From assembly GCA_950106755.1 (NCBI GenBank), contig OX467091.1, forward strand, positions 7,829,538-7,893,537: a stretch of 64,000 nt of DNA, read 5' to 3'. A program made the translations under genes and the position numbers. Positions 24,601 to 38,059 of the stretch are shown one piece after another. A model generated the notes under the pieces. The model was given only the letters and a program-made list of their open reading frames with translations. It was not told where the DNA came from and ran no database searches. Every line of letters begins with the position of its first letter. Position 1 is the stretch's first letter. This stretch comes from Climacium dendroides. Lineage: Eukaryota > Streptophyta > Bryopsida > Hypnales > Climaciaceae.

Positions 24601-24920
24601 CAAGATGACTATGAAAGCTAATTGTAATGCAGCATGTGCATCATCTTCTAAAGTTAATCCTATGATCTTGCTCTAGCGGAATCTATCTCAATCACGACAT
24701 TTAACTAAGCTCATTTCTGAATACTTCAAGTTTGTAGAAATTGGTTGCTGTCTCGTATTGGGTTTGGTAGAAGATGAGCGTTGTTTTTCCACACTCAAGT
24801 TTCTCAAGTTTTGCTAAAGGAACCACCTAGACAAGCACTTGCCATTGGTGGTGCGGATGTTTGGATAAAGTATTACAGCTTGGAAAATTTTCCATATAAG
24901 AAGGCCATTGAATCATGGAA
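21691..24920 (+). pseudogene. Broken hAT-family transposase gene
   Basis: Several protein pieces in the same direction resemble hAT transposases. The first frame, 21691-22332, is basic at the N-terminus (KPRKRRKIE) with a C/H-containing middle that might be a degenerate BED-like zinc finger. The second, 22456-23232, has the catalytic-region pattern ISVDEVTTADNTSWIGIHVY, SFKADGVSTFQG and HCINLVVETLS. It continues past the TAG at 23230 with QSIKVCQADLARMF, then another stop. The last piece (24392-24590 and about 24770-24870) includes QYWKQADVEESF, VEDERCFSTLKFLK and NHLDKHLPLVVRMFG, the usual hAT C-terminal dimerisation region, with stops and a frame change. At least four in-frame stops plus a minisatellite insertion mean no full protein can be made from this copy as it stands. 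Unspliced introns could explain some gaps but not all stops. Confidence 0.8.
23849..24215. repeat. Minisatellite of about 20-24 bp units (GGTGAAGGTAAGCT core)
   Basis: Some 15 units vary around GATGAAGGTAAGCT followed by GTTGTTGG or GTGGTTTTG. The array lies between the middle and C-terminal parts of the hAT pseudogene. Each unit contains GGTAAG, a consensus 5' splice site, so the array presents many potential donors in the sense direction. Confidence 0.85.
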
Positions 24921-25222
24921 AAATGCAATGAAACATGGGCAGTATGGGGGTGTTTAATGTGTTATTGCTTTATGAATATCCTTCTTGTCTATGAGCCTTA
25001 CATTTCATGGCATTTACTTTGTTTTAGCACTCAAACATTCTGTGTTGCCTTAACATTGAAGTTCATAGTGCTTGGACTGGCACACTTAAACCAGGAGGAG
25101 CGTTAAACAAAAAGGAGTGCATGACAGTATTGACCTTCAGGGAGGCTTCTATAACATCGACCTTCTTCATTTTAACTCTTGCAGCTAATATAGTTTGTTT
25201 GTTTTGTGGTGTGTATGCAAAT

Positions 25223-25286
25223 CATTGACATTGCAATAGGGTAAACTTGTTCTTAGAACAAGGAGGGTTCAAATCCCTTGTCAATG
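25223..25286 (+). other. tRNA-like fold, probably not a functional tRNA
   Basis: The ends CATTGAC and GTCAATG form a perfect 7-bp acceptor-like stem. GAGGG-TTCAAAT-CCCTT forms a 5-bp T-arm with a correct loop, and GGTTCAAATCC fits an RNA polymerase III B box. CTTGT-TCTTAGA-ACAAG forms a 5-bp stem with a 7-base loop. The D-arm is not formed, the variable loop is absent, and position 33 is C rather than T. It could be a decayed tRNA, a tRNA-derived SINE head, or chance. Confidence 0.3.
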
Positions 25287-27559
25287 TTTTGTTTAACTTT
25301 CAAATGGTTTTGTATATGCAGATTTGACTTCTTTCCTACTTCTATTACTTTTGCTTTACAAATTTTGTGGATATTTGGACAGTTTCATTGTTTGATCATT
25401 CACATGTTCATTTGTTTGAATTGGTTCATTCACATGTACATTTGTTTGAATTTGTTCATTGTTTAATCATTTACAAGTTCATTTCTTTCAATTGGTTCTT
25501 TGTTTGTGGCATGTTTGTAAACATTGGGTTGTTACTTGTGAACAATGATCTATTGTATTTAAGCAATGGAATTTGAATTTGGCTTAAGAAATGAAGGCAA
25601 CCAACACACAAAAAATTTACTATTTTTTCACAAATTTTCCAAGCAATTTGCAAATTCAACTAATAAGAGCGTTGGAAATTAGTCTACCATAAACACTTCA
25701 TTAGCACACTTATCACAAGTTGCACTCTACCAGACCAAAATATTTTTAAGAATAATTCCATTTTTTTTAGAATTTATTAAGCACTTTCTACGGTAATATA
25801 TGGTAATTCGCAAAAATAGCCCCATGTCAAACATGGAGTCATGTTATATATACGTTCACTATGTAAAAATATATATTTGTTGTCATAGTAGAGGTTTTTT
25901 TGGAGAGTTTAATTGATCTAAGTGAAGTAGACTCTACCTTTTTTACCTCTATTAGCCAACTATTTGGCATTAATTCTTTCATTTCTATGCTTAACGACAT
26001 TTCAAAGGTTTATTTTGTGTTTGAGGTTGTTGAAATAAAAGATAAAGTTTGTTTTATCTTTTTTTTGAGTTTTTAAATGGATTAGAAGTCCACGTAAGGG
26101 ATAAAGGTAGAGCTATGGAACAAAAGAGATGACCAATGGATGAATTTAAGTCCATGTGGTATTTTTAAAGACTAAAATTCACTTGCTTAGGTGGATGGTA
26201 TTGAAATTGAGGTGGTAGATGAGGTGGAGGGTCTTCTTCCTCCTCCTAATTTTACTAGAGAACAGTGACTTTGAAGAGTCATAGGACATTGTACATGAAG
26301 AATTTTGTAATGAAATTTTGAGAGGTTGTTCATCATGTTTTTGTGATTTCAAAACTATATTACTTGCTCAATTTGAAGTTTCTATGTGAAAGTTATGCTT
26401 AAGGGAGTGAGAGAAGGATGATTGTCATGGAGTATGGAGGGCAGAATCTTCAAGGGCTCATAACTACTTGATGAAGAAGTATTTCCTTTTGATATTTGAT
26501 GTGTTTATAGATTAAACTGTTAACTTTCCAAAATGCTATCATTCTCTTTGTTTGGAGTTAGGATGCAAAAGTTATGGGTGTAGAAATGAAGTGGTGAGGA
26601 GCTACCTTTGATTTGAAAAGCGAGGACTTTGACTAACTATAAAAATTAGACAATATCATATTTTAGATTGAATTTTGAAGGGATTGTAAATAAGTGTGTT
26701 AGCTTTCTATAGAAATATCACAAAATCAGATTGGAGTTAGCACGTGAAAGTTATGTGCTTACAAGCAAAGTAGTGATGAGCTGCCTTTTAGAGACTAAAA
26801 ACCGGATAGATAAGCTTTTGAGTTGTTATTTGAAGGGTTTGTAGATATTTTTGTTAACTTTTCAAAGAGCTATCACATTCTCAATTTGGAATCTTGAAGT
26901 AGTTTTAGTACTCATTTTAGTATTGAGTGCTTCTTCAAAGGGAGCTTAAGATGTTTATGTGCAACTTCTACTACTTTCATACAAATAAATGACATTTTTT
27001 TGGCTGATACAACACATTATGGGAGTGTTTGAGCATGTGGTATTTGATTTGGTTTATTTGACACTATCTAAAGGTTTATGTGTATATGTGAATTTGTGGG
27101 TATATTTGACCTCGTAGTCCTTCATTTTCCGGGCCAAATCTAGTTGCAATTAGATTTCCTGCATTTTTCCAAGACAGGCCTCTCTACTCGACAACGGTTA
27201 TAGTATACCTATAAATTACTATATGTATTCTGAGAATGCTAGTTACAAGGGTCCAAACTACAAACTACAGACACCAAACTAGTTGAATGGAATAAAGGAA
27301 CCTGCAATAGAATATGCAAAAGTATCTCCAAAAGCAAAGCTTTCTTCCAATCCAACCATTGCACCTTGCATATTTTCTATTCAAGTGCCTATCCTCCATA
27401 CACTGGCAATAAATGCTCTAATATAATAAATGCCCCATTTGGCCATGTACAACCGGTTCTTTAATTTTAAGCACCTCAATTTGGGGCATATTGTGTATAG
27501 TACCTTTTTGGTACATTGTGTAACAATGTAAAAAATTTAATTAAATTTTTTAAAATTTA
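25287..27559. repeat. AT-rich intergenic DNA with diverged tandem units at about 26280-26930
   Basis: Phrases such as AGTTA.GATGCAAAAGTTATG, GAAGGGATTGTAAATA and TTAACTTTCCAAA..GCTATCA recur at roughly 170-200 bases, indicating an old tandem or nested repeat. The remainder holds only short open frames without protein character. Confidence 0.4.
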
Positions 27560-27630
27560 GCACCCCCTTCTTCCTCCCAAAAAATTTTAAATTAAATTTT
27601 AAAATTTCTTGGGAGGGAGGAAGGGGGTGC
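27560..27630. repeat. Pyrimidine/purine hairpin
   Basis: GCACCCCCTTCTTCCTCCCA (from 27560) is inverted at 27610-27630 with one or two differences, around an AT-only loop. A looser copy of the same C-rich/G-rich motif pair follows at 27665-27712. This could be an internal part of a decayed fold-back element. Confidence 0.6.
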
Positions 27631-28000
27631 TGAATTAAATAAAATTTAATTAATTTTTTTAAATTCAACCCCCCCTCCTTCCCATCTTATAATTTTTGGA
27701 GAGGGGGAGGACTCCAAACAATATGGGACAAACATTCAGCCGTATTCATATTCAACCATATACACATTCAGCCATATTTGTATTTGTATTCAGCCGTATT
27801 TGTATTTGTTTTCAGTTGTATTTGTATTCATATCCATATTTGATTCGTCTGTAAAAATTTCTTTGAGGGGGAGGTGCAATTTTTTCCCCCAATCCAACGG
27901 CTCACAATTTTTTGGCCCGGGGGGACAAATTTGCCAGGGGAAGGTATGACAGCCACTTTTCAGTACATTGGGACGTTCAAGGGTTAAGACCTTAATCCAA
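27631..28000. other. Short imperfect repeats, including TATTTGTATTCAGCCG units
   Basis: About six imperfect copies of CATATTCA(G/A)CC(A/G)TA or TTTGTATTCAGCCGTA occur at 27730-27840. A single possible TTAA element end, CGTTCAAGGGTTAA, ends at 27987 with no partner found. Confidence 0.4.
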
Positions 28001-30327
28001 TTTATTGACTCATTACACCTATTTGATAGCTCACCTCACCTATTTGATGGCTCATTACATTTATTTGATGACTCATCCCACCTACATGATGGTTCAACCT
28101 ACGTACATGATGGGTCACCCTAGCTATCTGCTCGATGTCTCACTTCATTTACTTAATTGTAATCGGCCACATCTAACTATTAATTGTCACCGGCCACACC
28201 TAATTGTTAGCTTACCATACTTAATAAGTTGTCCCACCACACCTATTCATGGTGTCCAATCCCAAATTCCAACATGGAATTTTAACATTAAATATCTTCT
28301 ACCAATTAGTTAGTAATTGTAAACCACAATTAGCCATTAATTTATATTTTTCAATCCTAAATGTATTTTGAGTCCCAAAAACACAAATCCAAATTTATAT
28401 TTTTTCAATCCTAAATGTATTTGAGCACCAAAACACAAATCCACAAAAACAATTGTCAAATTCATTTTTCAATATTTAAAAGGCACATTTGATGACCCAT
28501 TTTTGATCAATTTGGCAACCAACTAATTTTCTATTGAATATATATTTTTTTGAATAGTTACACTTTGAAGTAATAAAATTGTTTTTACAAAATGAAATTT
28601 GATTCTTCAAGCATGGAATATGATACCAATGGCCCCTGTTTTGAGATGAAAAATAGTGGTAGGTCTCCCTAATGAATTTTCAAATATCATGTAATATTTC
28701 ATTATAATTATTGTCATAATGTTCTTTGAAAAAATTTAAAATTTGGATTAATTTTTTTTAATTAAATATGTTTGCAATGGATATGAATATTTTTATAGTC
28801 TAAAATTTCTAAAATTGAAGAATTAAAAATTATTCATTTATTTTAGTGCCTCTTGAAAAATAATTAGTTATTGAAATTATCTTATTTTGTTTTCTTAAAG
28901 TGTAGACTTTGAAATTTAATTTTTTTTCTAATGTAGTTTTATTGAAGTTTTATTGAAGTTTAATTGAAGTTTAATTGAAAACAAAATTAGTCATGATAAA
29001 AAAATTGATTTTTACTACTTGTCAAACTTTCAATAATTCCTTTAATTATAAGGCTATGAGAGTCAAACTTGCAATCTTTTATCTTCTAATGGACTAAAAA
29101 AGCTCATGAGAGTTTCTAAATATAAGCCAATTTTTTCAATGTACCTTGCATTTTTAAGAGTCTTAACTTTTAATTAAGTATTATTGTATTAACATTCTAC
29201 TTTCTGAACAATCTGACCTGAAAACCTTTTAAAAAATTTGATTTGAATTTTTAAGTTGTACTTTATCAAAGTAGGTATTAAAATATGGAATTCAAATTTT
29301 ATTTCTAACCTAAGTTTCGTAGTGTCCAACTTGCCTAATAAAAAATTCTTACTAGATGAAGGTAATGAAAGAATGTAAGAAATGTCTTATATAAGTCCTA
29401 CACAATAATTAGATGTTGAGGAACCAATTATGGCAAAAATTAATTTTTATACTTAGATATCCAATGCTAACACTTAAACCTTAAATAACTAGAGAGCCTT
29501 TTTTGGGCTATTTTTGTAAATCTGTGAATTCTCCATGGTCTCAATACTCTTGAATTTTTACATAAATGCTTGAGATAATTCCTAATCATTATGTTAGATG
29601 GACATGTAAGGTTTTGCCATATGTCATGCCCATAAATATTACAAATGTTAATAGGGATTTTCTTAAAGTCTTTTAAAGCAATTAGCTAAAGTAATTAATT
29701 GGATTGGATTGGATGGATTAATACCTAAAATAAATGCTTTGAATTGTTTGATTGCCACTAATTAGATGGAAATTACAAGGATTATTGTTTTGTTGGCAAT
29801 GAAGGCAAAAATAACATATAATGATTATTGTTGAACTCTTTATAAAAATTTCAAATTAAAAACAAACAAATACAAGATCCCCCTTGCTTCCAAGAACATT
29901 GTTAATTTCAATATAAACACCAAATAATTAGAAGTTTAGATATTTTGAAACATTTTTGAAAAATAACAAAATATACTAGCTATAAGCTATCCAAGAGTAT
30001 GATTTTTATTCCAATCAATGCTTGGCGCAAAAGTTGTGCCACATTGAATGCAAAATACTCTTTCTTGGGTTACAAAAATAATTACAAAATTTCAATATAC
30101 ATTTTTTTTCTTTTCTAATAATAAATATTTTTTCTATAGAAAGATTCCATTCATTCTATTTGAATTAGTAACAAGAAAGTTATGGGGCATCTTATTTTGC
30201 ACGCACTCATGACATCCTCTTGACAAAATAACACATTGAATTTATTTTTAGTCTTGATTTTTATAGTTTTCCGGAAAAAAGTTTGACATAGATTACAATA
30301 GTGTGTTTCAAATCCATCTTAGAACTA

Positions 30328-30955
30328 TTAATCCCTAAAGGACTACATTCAAGGCCACCAAATGGATTTTGCAACACAGTTTTTTGCACCTCCAATCCTT
30401 TAGAGTTGAACAATTCATTATTAAAAAATTCAATTTTTATGTTGATTTAGTCGCGTTGATTTGGTCAACAATCTATTGATTTGGATAGAAATCAATAGAA
30501 AAATGAACCAAATCAAGATGACTAAATCAACATAAAAACAGAGTTTTTTAGCAGTGATTCTATCTCATACCTACTTCTATTTAGCAATTTTTTAAAGAAT
30601 GAAAATAAAGTATATATTTAAAATTTTCACTATGAGACTTCTATTTCCATTCTTCAACATAAATAATTTTACATCTAAAATATGTATTGCAAAAATTTTA
30701 TATTAAGAAGCTTATAGTCTTATTAGACAAGGTGTAAGTTCAAAAAATACTATTTTCTTCACATTATATACAAATATCTTGTAATCTACTTAATTAAAGT
30801 TTTTGAAATTTCTTTTACACAATTTCATACTAGTTTAGAATAAAATTCTACAATTATATATGCAAGAAAAAATCTTTAAAAGTTTGAATTTTGCAATAGA
30901 ATGGTGTTTTTGACTATTTATTAACAATAAAATGCCTTAGTCCTTTAGGAGTTAG
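30328..30955. mobile_element. TTAA-ended TIR element inside copy A, 628 bp
   Basis: The left end is TTAATCCCTAAAGGACTAC and the right end reads in reverse CTAACTCCTAAAGGACTAAG. The right target bases are TTAG instead of TTAA. The block is largely absent from copy B of the large duplication, in keeping with insertion after duplication. A CACTA-type MITE lies nested within it. Confidence 0.6.
30416..30556. mobile_element. CACTA-type fold-back MITE, 141 bp, TSD ATT, nested
   Basis: The right end in reverse is CACTGCTAAAAAACTC and the left end is CATTATTAAAAAATTC. Arms of about 60 bases share TTTTTATGTTGATTTAGTC. ATT flanks both sides (30413-30415 and 30557-30559). The core resembles the 18298 and 20152 copies (CGCGTTGAT). 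Confidence 0.75.
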
Positions 30956-32570
30956 TAAATTATTGTAACAACTATGAATTTTGTTGGTTATTCAATGTCA
31001 AGTATATTTAACTAATTTTCCAACATGTTGTCTAAAAGGCACTAATTGTGGGACAAATACATTCTTTTTAATTAAAATTTTGAAAACTTACACAAAATTA
31101 AGTAGGATTTGTTTCCCATTGGTACTTGATTTTATGACACTTCATATGTCTGAAGGTCTAGAAATAACTTGAATATGAAGTTTAGGCAATACAGTCTTGT
31201 AATCATTAGGAGTTTTTGATGTAAAACTTCAAGAGGGCACACTTAAATATTTATCATATTCAATTTAAAAAAACATAGATATGTTCTATCTAGAAAACTA
31301 TGTTTTATACTTTTAAGAGTAGACCTTTAAAGGTGAATTCAAAAAATAAATGTCGTAAAAATCTAAAAATAATTATTTTAATTATAAAATAAGATTTTGT
31401 ACTTAAAAGATTTTTTTGGTCAAACTTTGATTACTAATGTTCTATCTATGATAAACTTTCAAAGGAAATGCTAATTTTTGTTTTCTTAAATTTTACTACC
31501 TTCGTCCCAAAATGATCTTCATGTTGAACAAAATGTTCCAAATTAAGGTTAAAAATAACATTTTAAAAATCAATTTTTTTCTATAAGTAGAATTTGGTGT
31601 ACTCCTAGAAACTTTGAGTTATAAAGCCCTTTTCAAAGTATAGTTTTGGAATATTAAAATATAGATTTTTTTAGGCATTTTCAGAAAGCACCAATAGTTA
31701 ATTAATTGTTGAATGTGAGTTTGTCATCTGTAGGCATTTAGTATATGCCCAAGACCACATATAACCCTTTGTTCCACCTCCCAAAGCTTCATCCCTTTCA
31801 ATCTGACAATATTCAAAGAGATGCAAAAAATATGAATGAACAATGTTGATTGCCCCCTTTGGTCATTTCATTTGTCTTTTGATTGATAATTGCATGGATA
31901 GAAGGGGAACTACTACTTGGAGTTGTTTTATTGGTCCCAAATAGCACTCAAAAAACAAATTTGACCAATTTGCAACATTAGAAAGTGCATAAGAAGATCA
32001 TTTTGATACAAAAAATTAAGGTCAATAGAAAGATGATTTTGGGACAAAAAAAGTATTTTTTAATGATTCACTTCTATTTTTATATCATTATAGCATCTTA
32101 TTTATACATGTCCAAGAAGTTGCATATTAATGGTCAAGTATTCTATTTTAATGGTGTTGTATTTGAACATGATAGTGTTTAAATATTAAAATAACATCCA
32201 AATGAGATGTTAATTATTGAATTTTCATTCCAACATTATATAACACTATATATCTAGCCATATTTTAGCACAAATTTCTTATTCTAAAAATAAAATAAAA
32301 TATATGGTTGCCTATTTGAGTAAATTTCTTTGTCCATTGGATAATATTCAAACTCAAATATACGTGGAATTTTTCTATGTACCATGTAGGACAATGATTG
32401 TATAGCAGTAGAAACATCAATAGATGAAAGTTGAATGTCAACATTTTGAAGTTGAAAACCAACAGTTTTCTGAGTTGAATACTAATAGTTCTCTGAGTTG
32501 AACCCTAATGAATGGAAGTTGAATTCCAACAAATTCTTTACCAACCCATTAAGACCTAAAACCAACCATG

Positions 32571-32715
32571 GTTGTCATACTGGACAAGTTACTATTCATT
32601 TTTCATCTTGTAGGACAAGTTACTATTCATCAAATGTACTTGAGAGGTACATTTGATGAATAGTAACTCGTCCTACACGATAAGAAATGAATAGTAACTT
32701 GTCCAGTATGACAAC
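32571..32715. mobile_element. Near-perfect palindromic fold-back element, 145 bp
   Basis: GTTGTCATACTGGACAAG (from 32571) returns inverted at 32698-32715. The arms stay paired over their whole length, including TACTATTCAT and AGGACAAGTT, with centre near 32643. No CACTA terminus and no clear target duplication are seen, so it belongs to a different family. It lies in the junction between the two copies of the large duplication. Confidence 0.8.
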
Positions 32716-33720
32716 TTACCATGAAACTGACTTGTTGGCTCATCTTGCCCATTGATCAAATGTCTCACCCTTGGTCTCACCTTGCCTATATAATGGTTCA
32801 CCACACCTACTTAATTGCTTATTACACCTAATTGTTACTTAGCTTGTAACTATATCCCTATTTGTTGACCATAACTAACCACATCTAACTCTTAGTTTAC
32901 TATACCTAATCAACTAGCCCATTGCACTTATTAGTAGTGACCAACTCCGAATTCTAATATAGAATTTCAACATTAAAAATCTTCTACTAAGCACTTAGTA
33001 ATTGTAAACTATAAGTGGACAATTTCTTGTTTTTTCCTCAATCATGAATGTATTTTAGCCTTGAAAACAAAAATTCACAAAAATTGTTTCATCAAGCATG
33101 TCCTTCAATATCTAAAAGACATATTTGATGACTTACTTTAAATTGATGTGACAACCAACCAATTAGATTATTGGATATTCTTTTTTGAATAGTTATCTTT
33201 TGAAATAATAGAATTGTTTATTCAAAATGGCATTTAATTTTTTAAATGCACAATATGAAATCATTGGCTATTGTACTTAATGTTTGAAGATGCAAATAGT
33301 GGTAGGTTTCCTATTGCCTTTTCATATATAGGATAATATTTCATTATGATCATTGTTATTATATCTTTAACAAAATTTATAGTTGTGAAAAAACTTTTCA
33401 AAGAATTTGAACATGTTTGCCATGGACATGAATTTTTTTATAGACTAAAATTTCTAAACTAGCACATTAAAATTTATTTATTTATTTTCAAACTTCTTGA
33501 AAATAGTTAGTGATAGAAATTGTTTGGTTTTGTTTCTTTAAAGTATAATCTTTGAAATTTTATTAATTTGTAATGTACATAAATTGACATGAAAAATGGG
33601 AATTAGACAAACTTTCAATCTTTTGTCTTCTAAAAAACTAAAAGAGCTCATAACATTATAAAAAATTTGAACCTTACAAAAGGCTACCAATTTGCATGGT
33701 AGTAATGCAATTATAAGAAA

Positions 33721-33746
33721 ATATTATTATTATTATTATTATTATG
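33721..33746. repeat. ATT microsatellite
   Basis: About eight ATT/TTA trinucleotide units in a row. Confidence 0.9.
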
Positions 33747-36700
33747 ATAAAAAACTGAGAGGACACAACTAGTACCATGTCAAATTTGCAATTTCAAAAT
33801 TTATTTATTTATTATTTCTTGACAAAACATTTTTATTTTTTATTTTTTATTTTTTATTCTCCTTGTATTTGCATCATGGAAAAAAGTCAAATAGCCTTTT
33901 CCAAGGTTAAAAATTTTCCTAATGTAATTATCAAATATAAGCCAATTTTGCCCATGCACCTTACATTCTCAAAAGTCTAAATTTTTAATCAAGTATTATT
34001 ATTCTAACTAAGCAATTTTGGTAAATAATTTAAAAAAAATAGGCTTGAAGTTTTAAACTATATTTTTCCAAAGTTTCTAGTGAAATATATAATACTTTGA
34101 TTTTTCAAAGATTTTTTTAAAGATTTTTCAAAGATTTTTCAAAATATTCTATATTTTTCCAAAGTATTTTCCCAACATAATAATTAGGAAAATATTAGAA
34201 AACTATATATTTCATACCTAAGTTTGGCAATGTCCAACTTGCCTTAAGAAAAACTTTTTACTAGATCAATGAAAATAGTAAATGAAGCTAACAAATATTT
34301 GATATATGTCCTATACAATAATTATATTTATGAAGGAATTGATTATGGTAAAAGTGAATTTTTCTATTTTGAAATTCAACATTAATGACCTATACATAAC
34401 TAAAGAGCCTTCTTTGGGCTATTTTTTCAAATTTGTGAATGCTTTAAGGTTTGAATACTCTTGAATTCTTACATGAATGCTTTGGATAACTCCTGATCAT
34501 TATGTTTGATGGACATGTCAAGTTTTGTTCCATACCTATAAATACTACAAAAAGTATAAAGTTTTTTTTATTACCATTTCAAAGTAGTTAGCTAAAATAA
34601 TGAATTTCATTTTATTAGATAGATTAATATTTATTCCAAATACTTTGAAATGTTCCACTAATACAAATGATATGGAAACAACATAGATTATTGTCTTAGA
34701 GGCAATGAAGATAGAAATAACATGCAAAATTGATTTTTGAACTCATTATTTGAACATTTCAATTTCAAAACAAACAAATATAGGATTGTCCTTGCTACTA
34801 AAAACATTATTAGCACAAATCAATTTTTTGTCAAGGTAATGTAAAGTTTAAATATTTTTTCTACTTTAGGATCTTGCCTCTTTTTCTATTTAGTTAATTA
34901 ATCAAACAAATATTAATTTTTGGGGGTTTATTTTATGCCAAGTATTCTCAAATTATCATCTAACATCTTGTCTAAAATTCACAAGTTCTAGAATATATGC
35001 ATTTAAAAATATTAATTTTGAATATTTACATAAAATAAAATGGGGCTAGTAGCAATATATTTATGCCACTAGTCCAATCAAATGCCAATCCATATACATT
35101 ATTTCCTTGCTACATTGACTTAGAATAGGATATTCAATGCATATTAAACAATAGCCATGGAGGATGAGTTTTACCATTGTTACTTAATCTTATGCTACAT
35201 TTTTGCTTTAAAATGTTAACATGACACACTTGATCAAGTAAATCCATGGATTATTGATCAAGTGTTCAAATTTTCAACACTAATTAAGTGCAAAATATAG
35301 AATCCTCACAAAAATTTGACTTTTTCATTGATCTAAAAATTTATAGATTCTTTTAACCCTAGATTTCTAACATTTATAAAATATAGCTTTCTAATATTCT
35401 TCTTGAAAATAATTTTAGTTCAAAATAAAAAATTGTATTCTACCCCGAAATACTATACTTTACACTATTGAAAATTGCCCTTCAAAGATGACTTCAAAAA
35501 TAAAATGAAATTAAAATCTTAAAACAACTAACTTGAATTAGAACATAGCATTTTATATTTAAAAAAATATTATTGTAAAAATTATTAATATTCAATCTAC
35601 ATCAAATGGAATTATTAAATTTTGGTTTTAAAAATCTTATGACAATATTAGATAATATAATGGTAGGTCTAGTTCAATAAATGTAATCTACATGTAATAG
35701 TTTACAAATTTTGTGTCAAAGTCATCATGAAATTATTTCTCAGAGGTGCACTTTATTGCACATCTTCACATTTTTGGAATTTATTTGGTCCTCTAAGGAG
35801 ATGCCCAAAGGATTACACAATTGGATTGGTTAAAAAATATTAAAAAATACAAAATGAGATTATTTTTAGGAGGATTATTTGCTTTGGGAGAGAGTATTTT
35901 GAAGCAACTCTCAAACTCAAACCACCAAGTATGTTGGGTCTTCAAATTTAATTTTCCTAGTGTTGTAGTAAAGAACTACATTTTTTATTACAAAAAGTCA
36001 CACCAAAACAATTCAAATTGACTAGAATTACAACACACATACACATAAACATGTATGCTTTTTCTATTATAAAATTTAAAATAAATATTCCTACTAAGAA
36101 GTCATAAATTTTTTAAAGATTTGACACTTGAATCTTAAATGATTAATTAGGCAATAAAGAAATATTTAGGGCCATAGGGACAAAATATAGAAGTCAATCA
36201 TTTTTTGAATATTGCACTCTATTATACATATTTATACTATTTAAGGATAACAACATAGCTCATGAGCGATGACCATGATAGCAAACTCATGGATTTGGAG
36301 TCAAACAATATTAAGTAGATTCTCAAACAATTTAATTAAATGGAGAATGAATTACATGATTGAATGAATGGTGATTATGATGACATGTCAAAATCAAACA
36401 ATCCTACATAGAATCTTAAATTGTAGTATTGAATGGAAAATGAAGTATTTAGTTGTTTGGCCGATGACCATGATGACAAACTTCTAGATTCAAAATCAAA
36501 CCATTCTATATAGAATCTTGAACTTGGACTTGAATTGTACTATTATAAAGACATTTCAATAAATAAATTGCATGCTTAATGACGATGATGATTGACTTGT
36601 CATTCCAAAATAAAATAGTCTTATGTAGAATCTTCAATAATACTATTAAGTAATAGATGAAGCACATAATTGCATGGTTGACTACTATGATGATAAGCTT

Positions 36701-37044
36701 TAAAAATAAACAATCCTATATAGAATTTTAAGCAATACTTTTAGATGGAAAATAAAGTACAAAATTGTATGGCTAATAAGTACAATGACAAGCTTATTGT
36801 TTCATGATGAAGCAGTCCTACATAGAATCTTCAATAGTATTATTGGATTAAAATGAAATGCAAAATAGTGTGGCCAATAACTATGATGATTGGCCCATGA
36901 ATTCAAATCAAACAATCCTATATAAAATCTTCAACTATACTATTGAGTGAAAAAATGAAGTATATGAATGTTGACTGTTGACTATGATGCCATGCTCTTC
37001 ATTTGAGGATCAATCAATCATATATAGAATCTTGAGTCATTCTA

Positions 37045-37939
37045 TTAACCCCTAAAGGATCTAGTGTTTATTCAACACAAGCAAGAAATCTTAGGTAGGT
37101 TCCTATGAAGTCATTTTTCGTCAAATGTTCATGAAATTTGGACACAATGTGAAAACTTACATCTCCTTTACAAAAAACTATTTTTTTTCCAATTGGATGC
37201 TTGGATAAAAAGTTATACTAACCTAAACTTTTGTGTAGCTCAAATAATTTGGAAATCTTTTGAGAATTTTTTGCAAAAAATCTCATCAACTTTTGAAATT
37301 TGGTATGTATAGAACTAATATAATATGGCATACAATTGTCCAAAAAAAACAAATTTTAGTCTTAAAATCACATCCTAAGAATAGTCAAACTTTGTTAGCT
37401 ATGTTGGGGTGGTTTCAAGAAAAAACATTTTCTTCTACCTTTAAGTCTTGTTATCTTGCAATTTGTGAAATCAAAATTCTTGAAATTTTTTCCAAGTATT
37501 CCAAATGTTTGTCTCTAAGTTTTCACTATTTGGATTTCAAATAAAAAATTTCTTCATTGCACAAGAAATCATCAAAAAATGACTAGTTTATTGCAAATTC
37601 ACTTAACCTTCTTGCATTGTTGGATGATTTAAAATAAGCTAAACTACTTATCTGATTCTAAAATTTTTTATAAGTGAAACTAATATCATATATTTATAAA
37701 TGGTCAAAATTCTCACTCTTGTGTAGAGCAAAAATTTTACTCCAAAAGGGTCCAAAGTTTGTTGACTATTTTGCAGGAATGAAATAAAGTTTTTTTTCTC
37801 ACTTCAAACGATATAATCTTTCAATCTGTAGAGTCAAATGGGTTGAAATTTTTTATACATTTTGGTAAAATATTTAACTTTAGTTTTGTGTGGTTGATGT
37901 TTTTAAAAAAAGTTTCAATTTTCATTTTTGAAAAATTAA
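37045..37939. mobile_element. Insertion with TTAA at both ends in the 100-bp satellite, about 895 bp
   Basis: The left end is TTAACCCCTAAAGG. The right edge is AAAAATTAA and then satellite sequence resumes (GCACATAGTTGCAT). Its first 190 bases match, inverted, those at 51506-51310 (shared ATCTAGGTAGGATCCTATGAAGTC-like phrase, and AAAAGTTATACTA). The expected right terminus AGGGGTTAA is missing, so the right end is decayed or truncated. Confidence 0.5.
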
Positions 37940-38059
37940 GCACATAGTTGCATTGTTAATGACAGTGATGACATGCTAGTTGATACATAATCAAACAATC
38001 CTATATAGAATCTTCAATTGTACTATTAAATAAAAATGAAGTATATAATTGTATGACTA

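Larger units (their letters stand above)
28000..32060. repeat. Large diverged direct repeat, copy A
   Basis: This segment is colinear with 32740-40090. Matching blocks include 28160-28330 with 32880-33010, 28640-28720 with 33290-33350, 29340-29600 with 34255-34510, 29800-29930 with 34700-34820, 30990-31080 with 34930-35010 and 31510-31980 with 39630-40060. Copy A carries an extra 628-bp element (30328-30955) and no satellite. No coding region is found in it. A tandem of about 21 bases (CCTATTTGATGGCTCA) is at 28005-28130. Confidence 0.7.

Noticed and set aside
28000..34830. Long terminal repeats of one LTR retrotransposon
   Set aside because: Similarity between the two copies continues in order to about 32060 and 40090, far beyond any LTR limit, and no gag-pol remnants lie between them.
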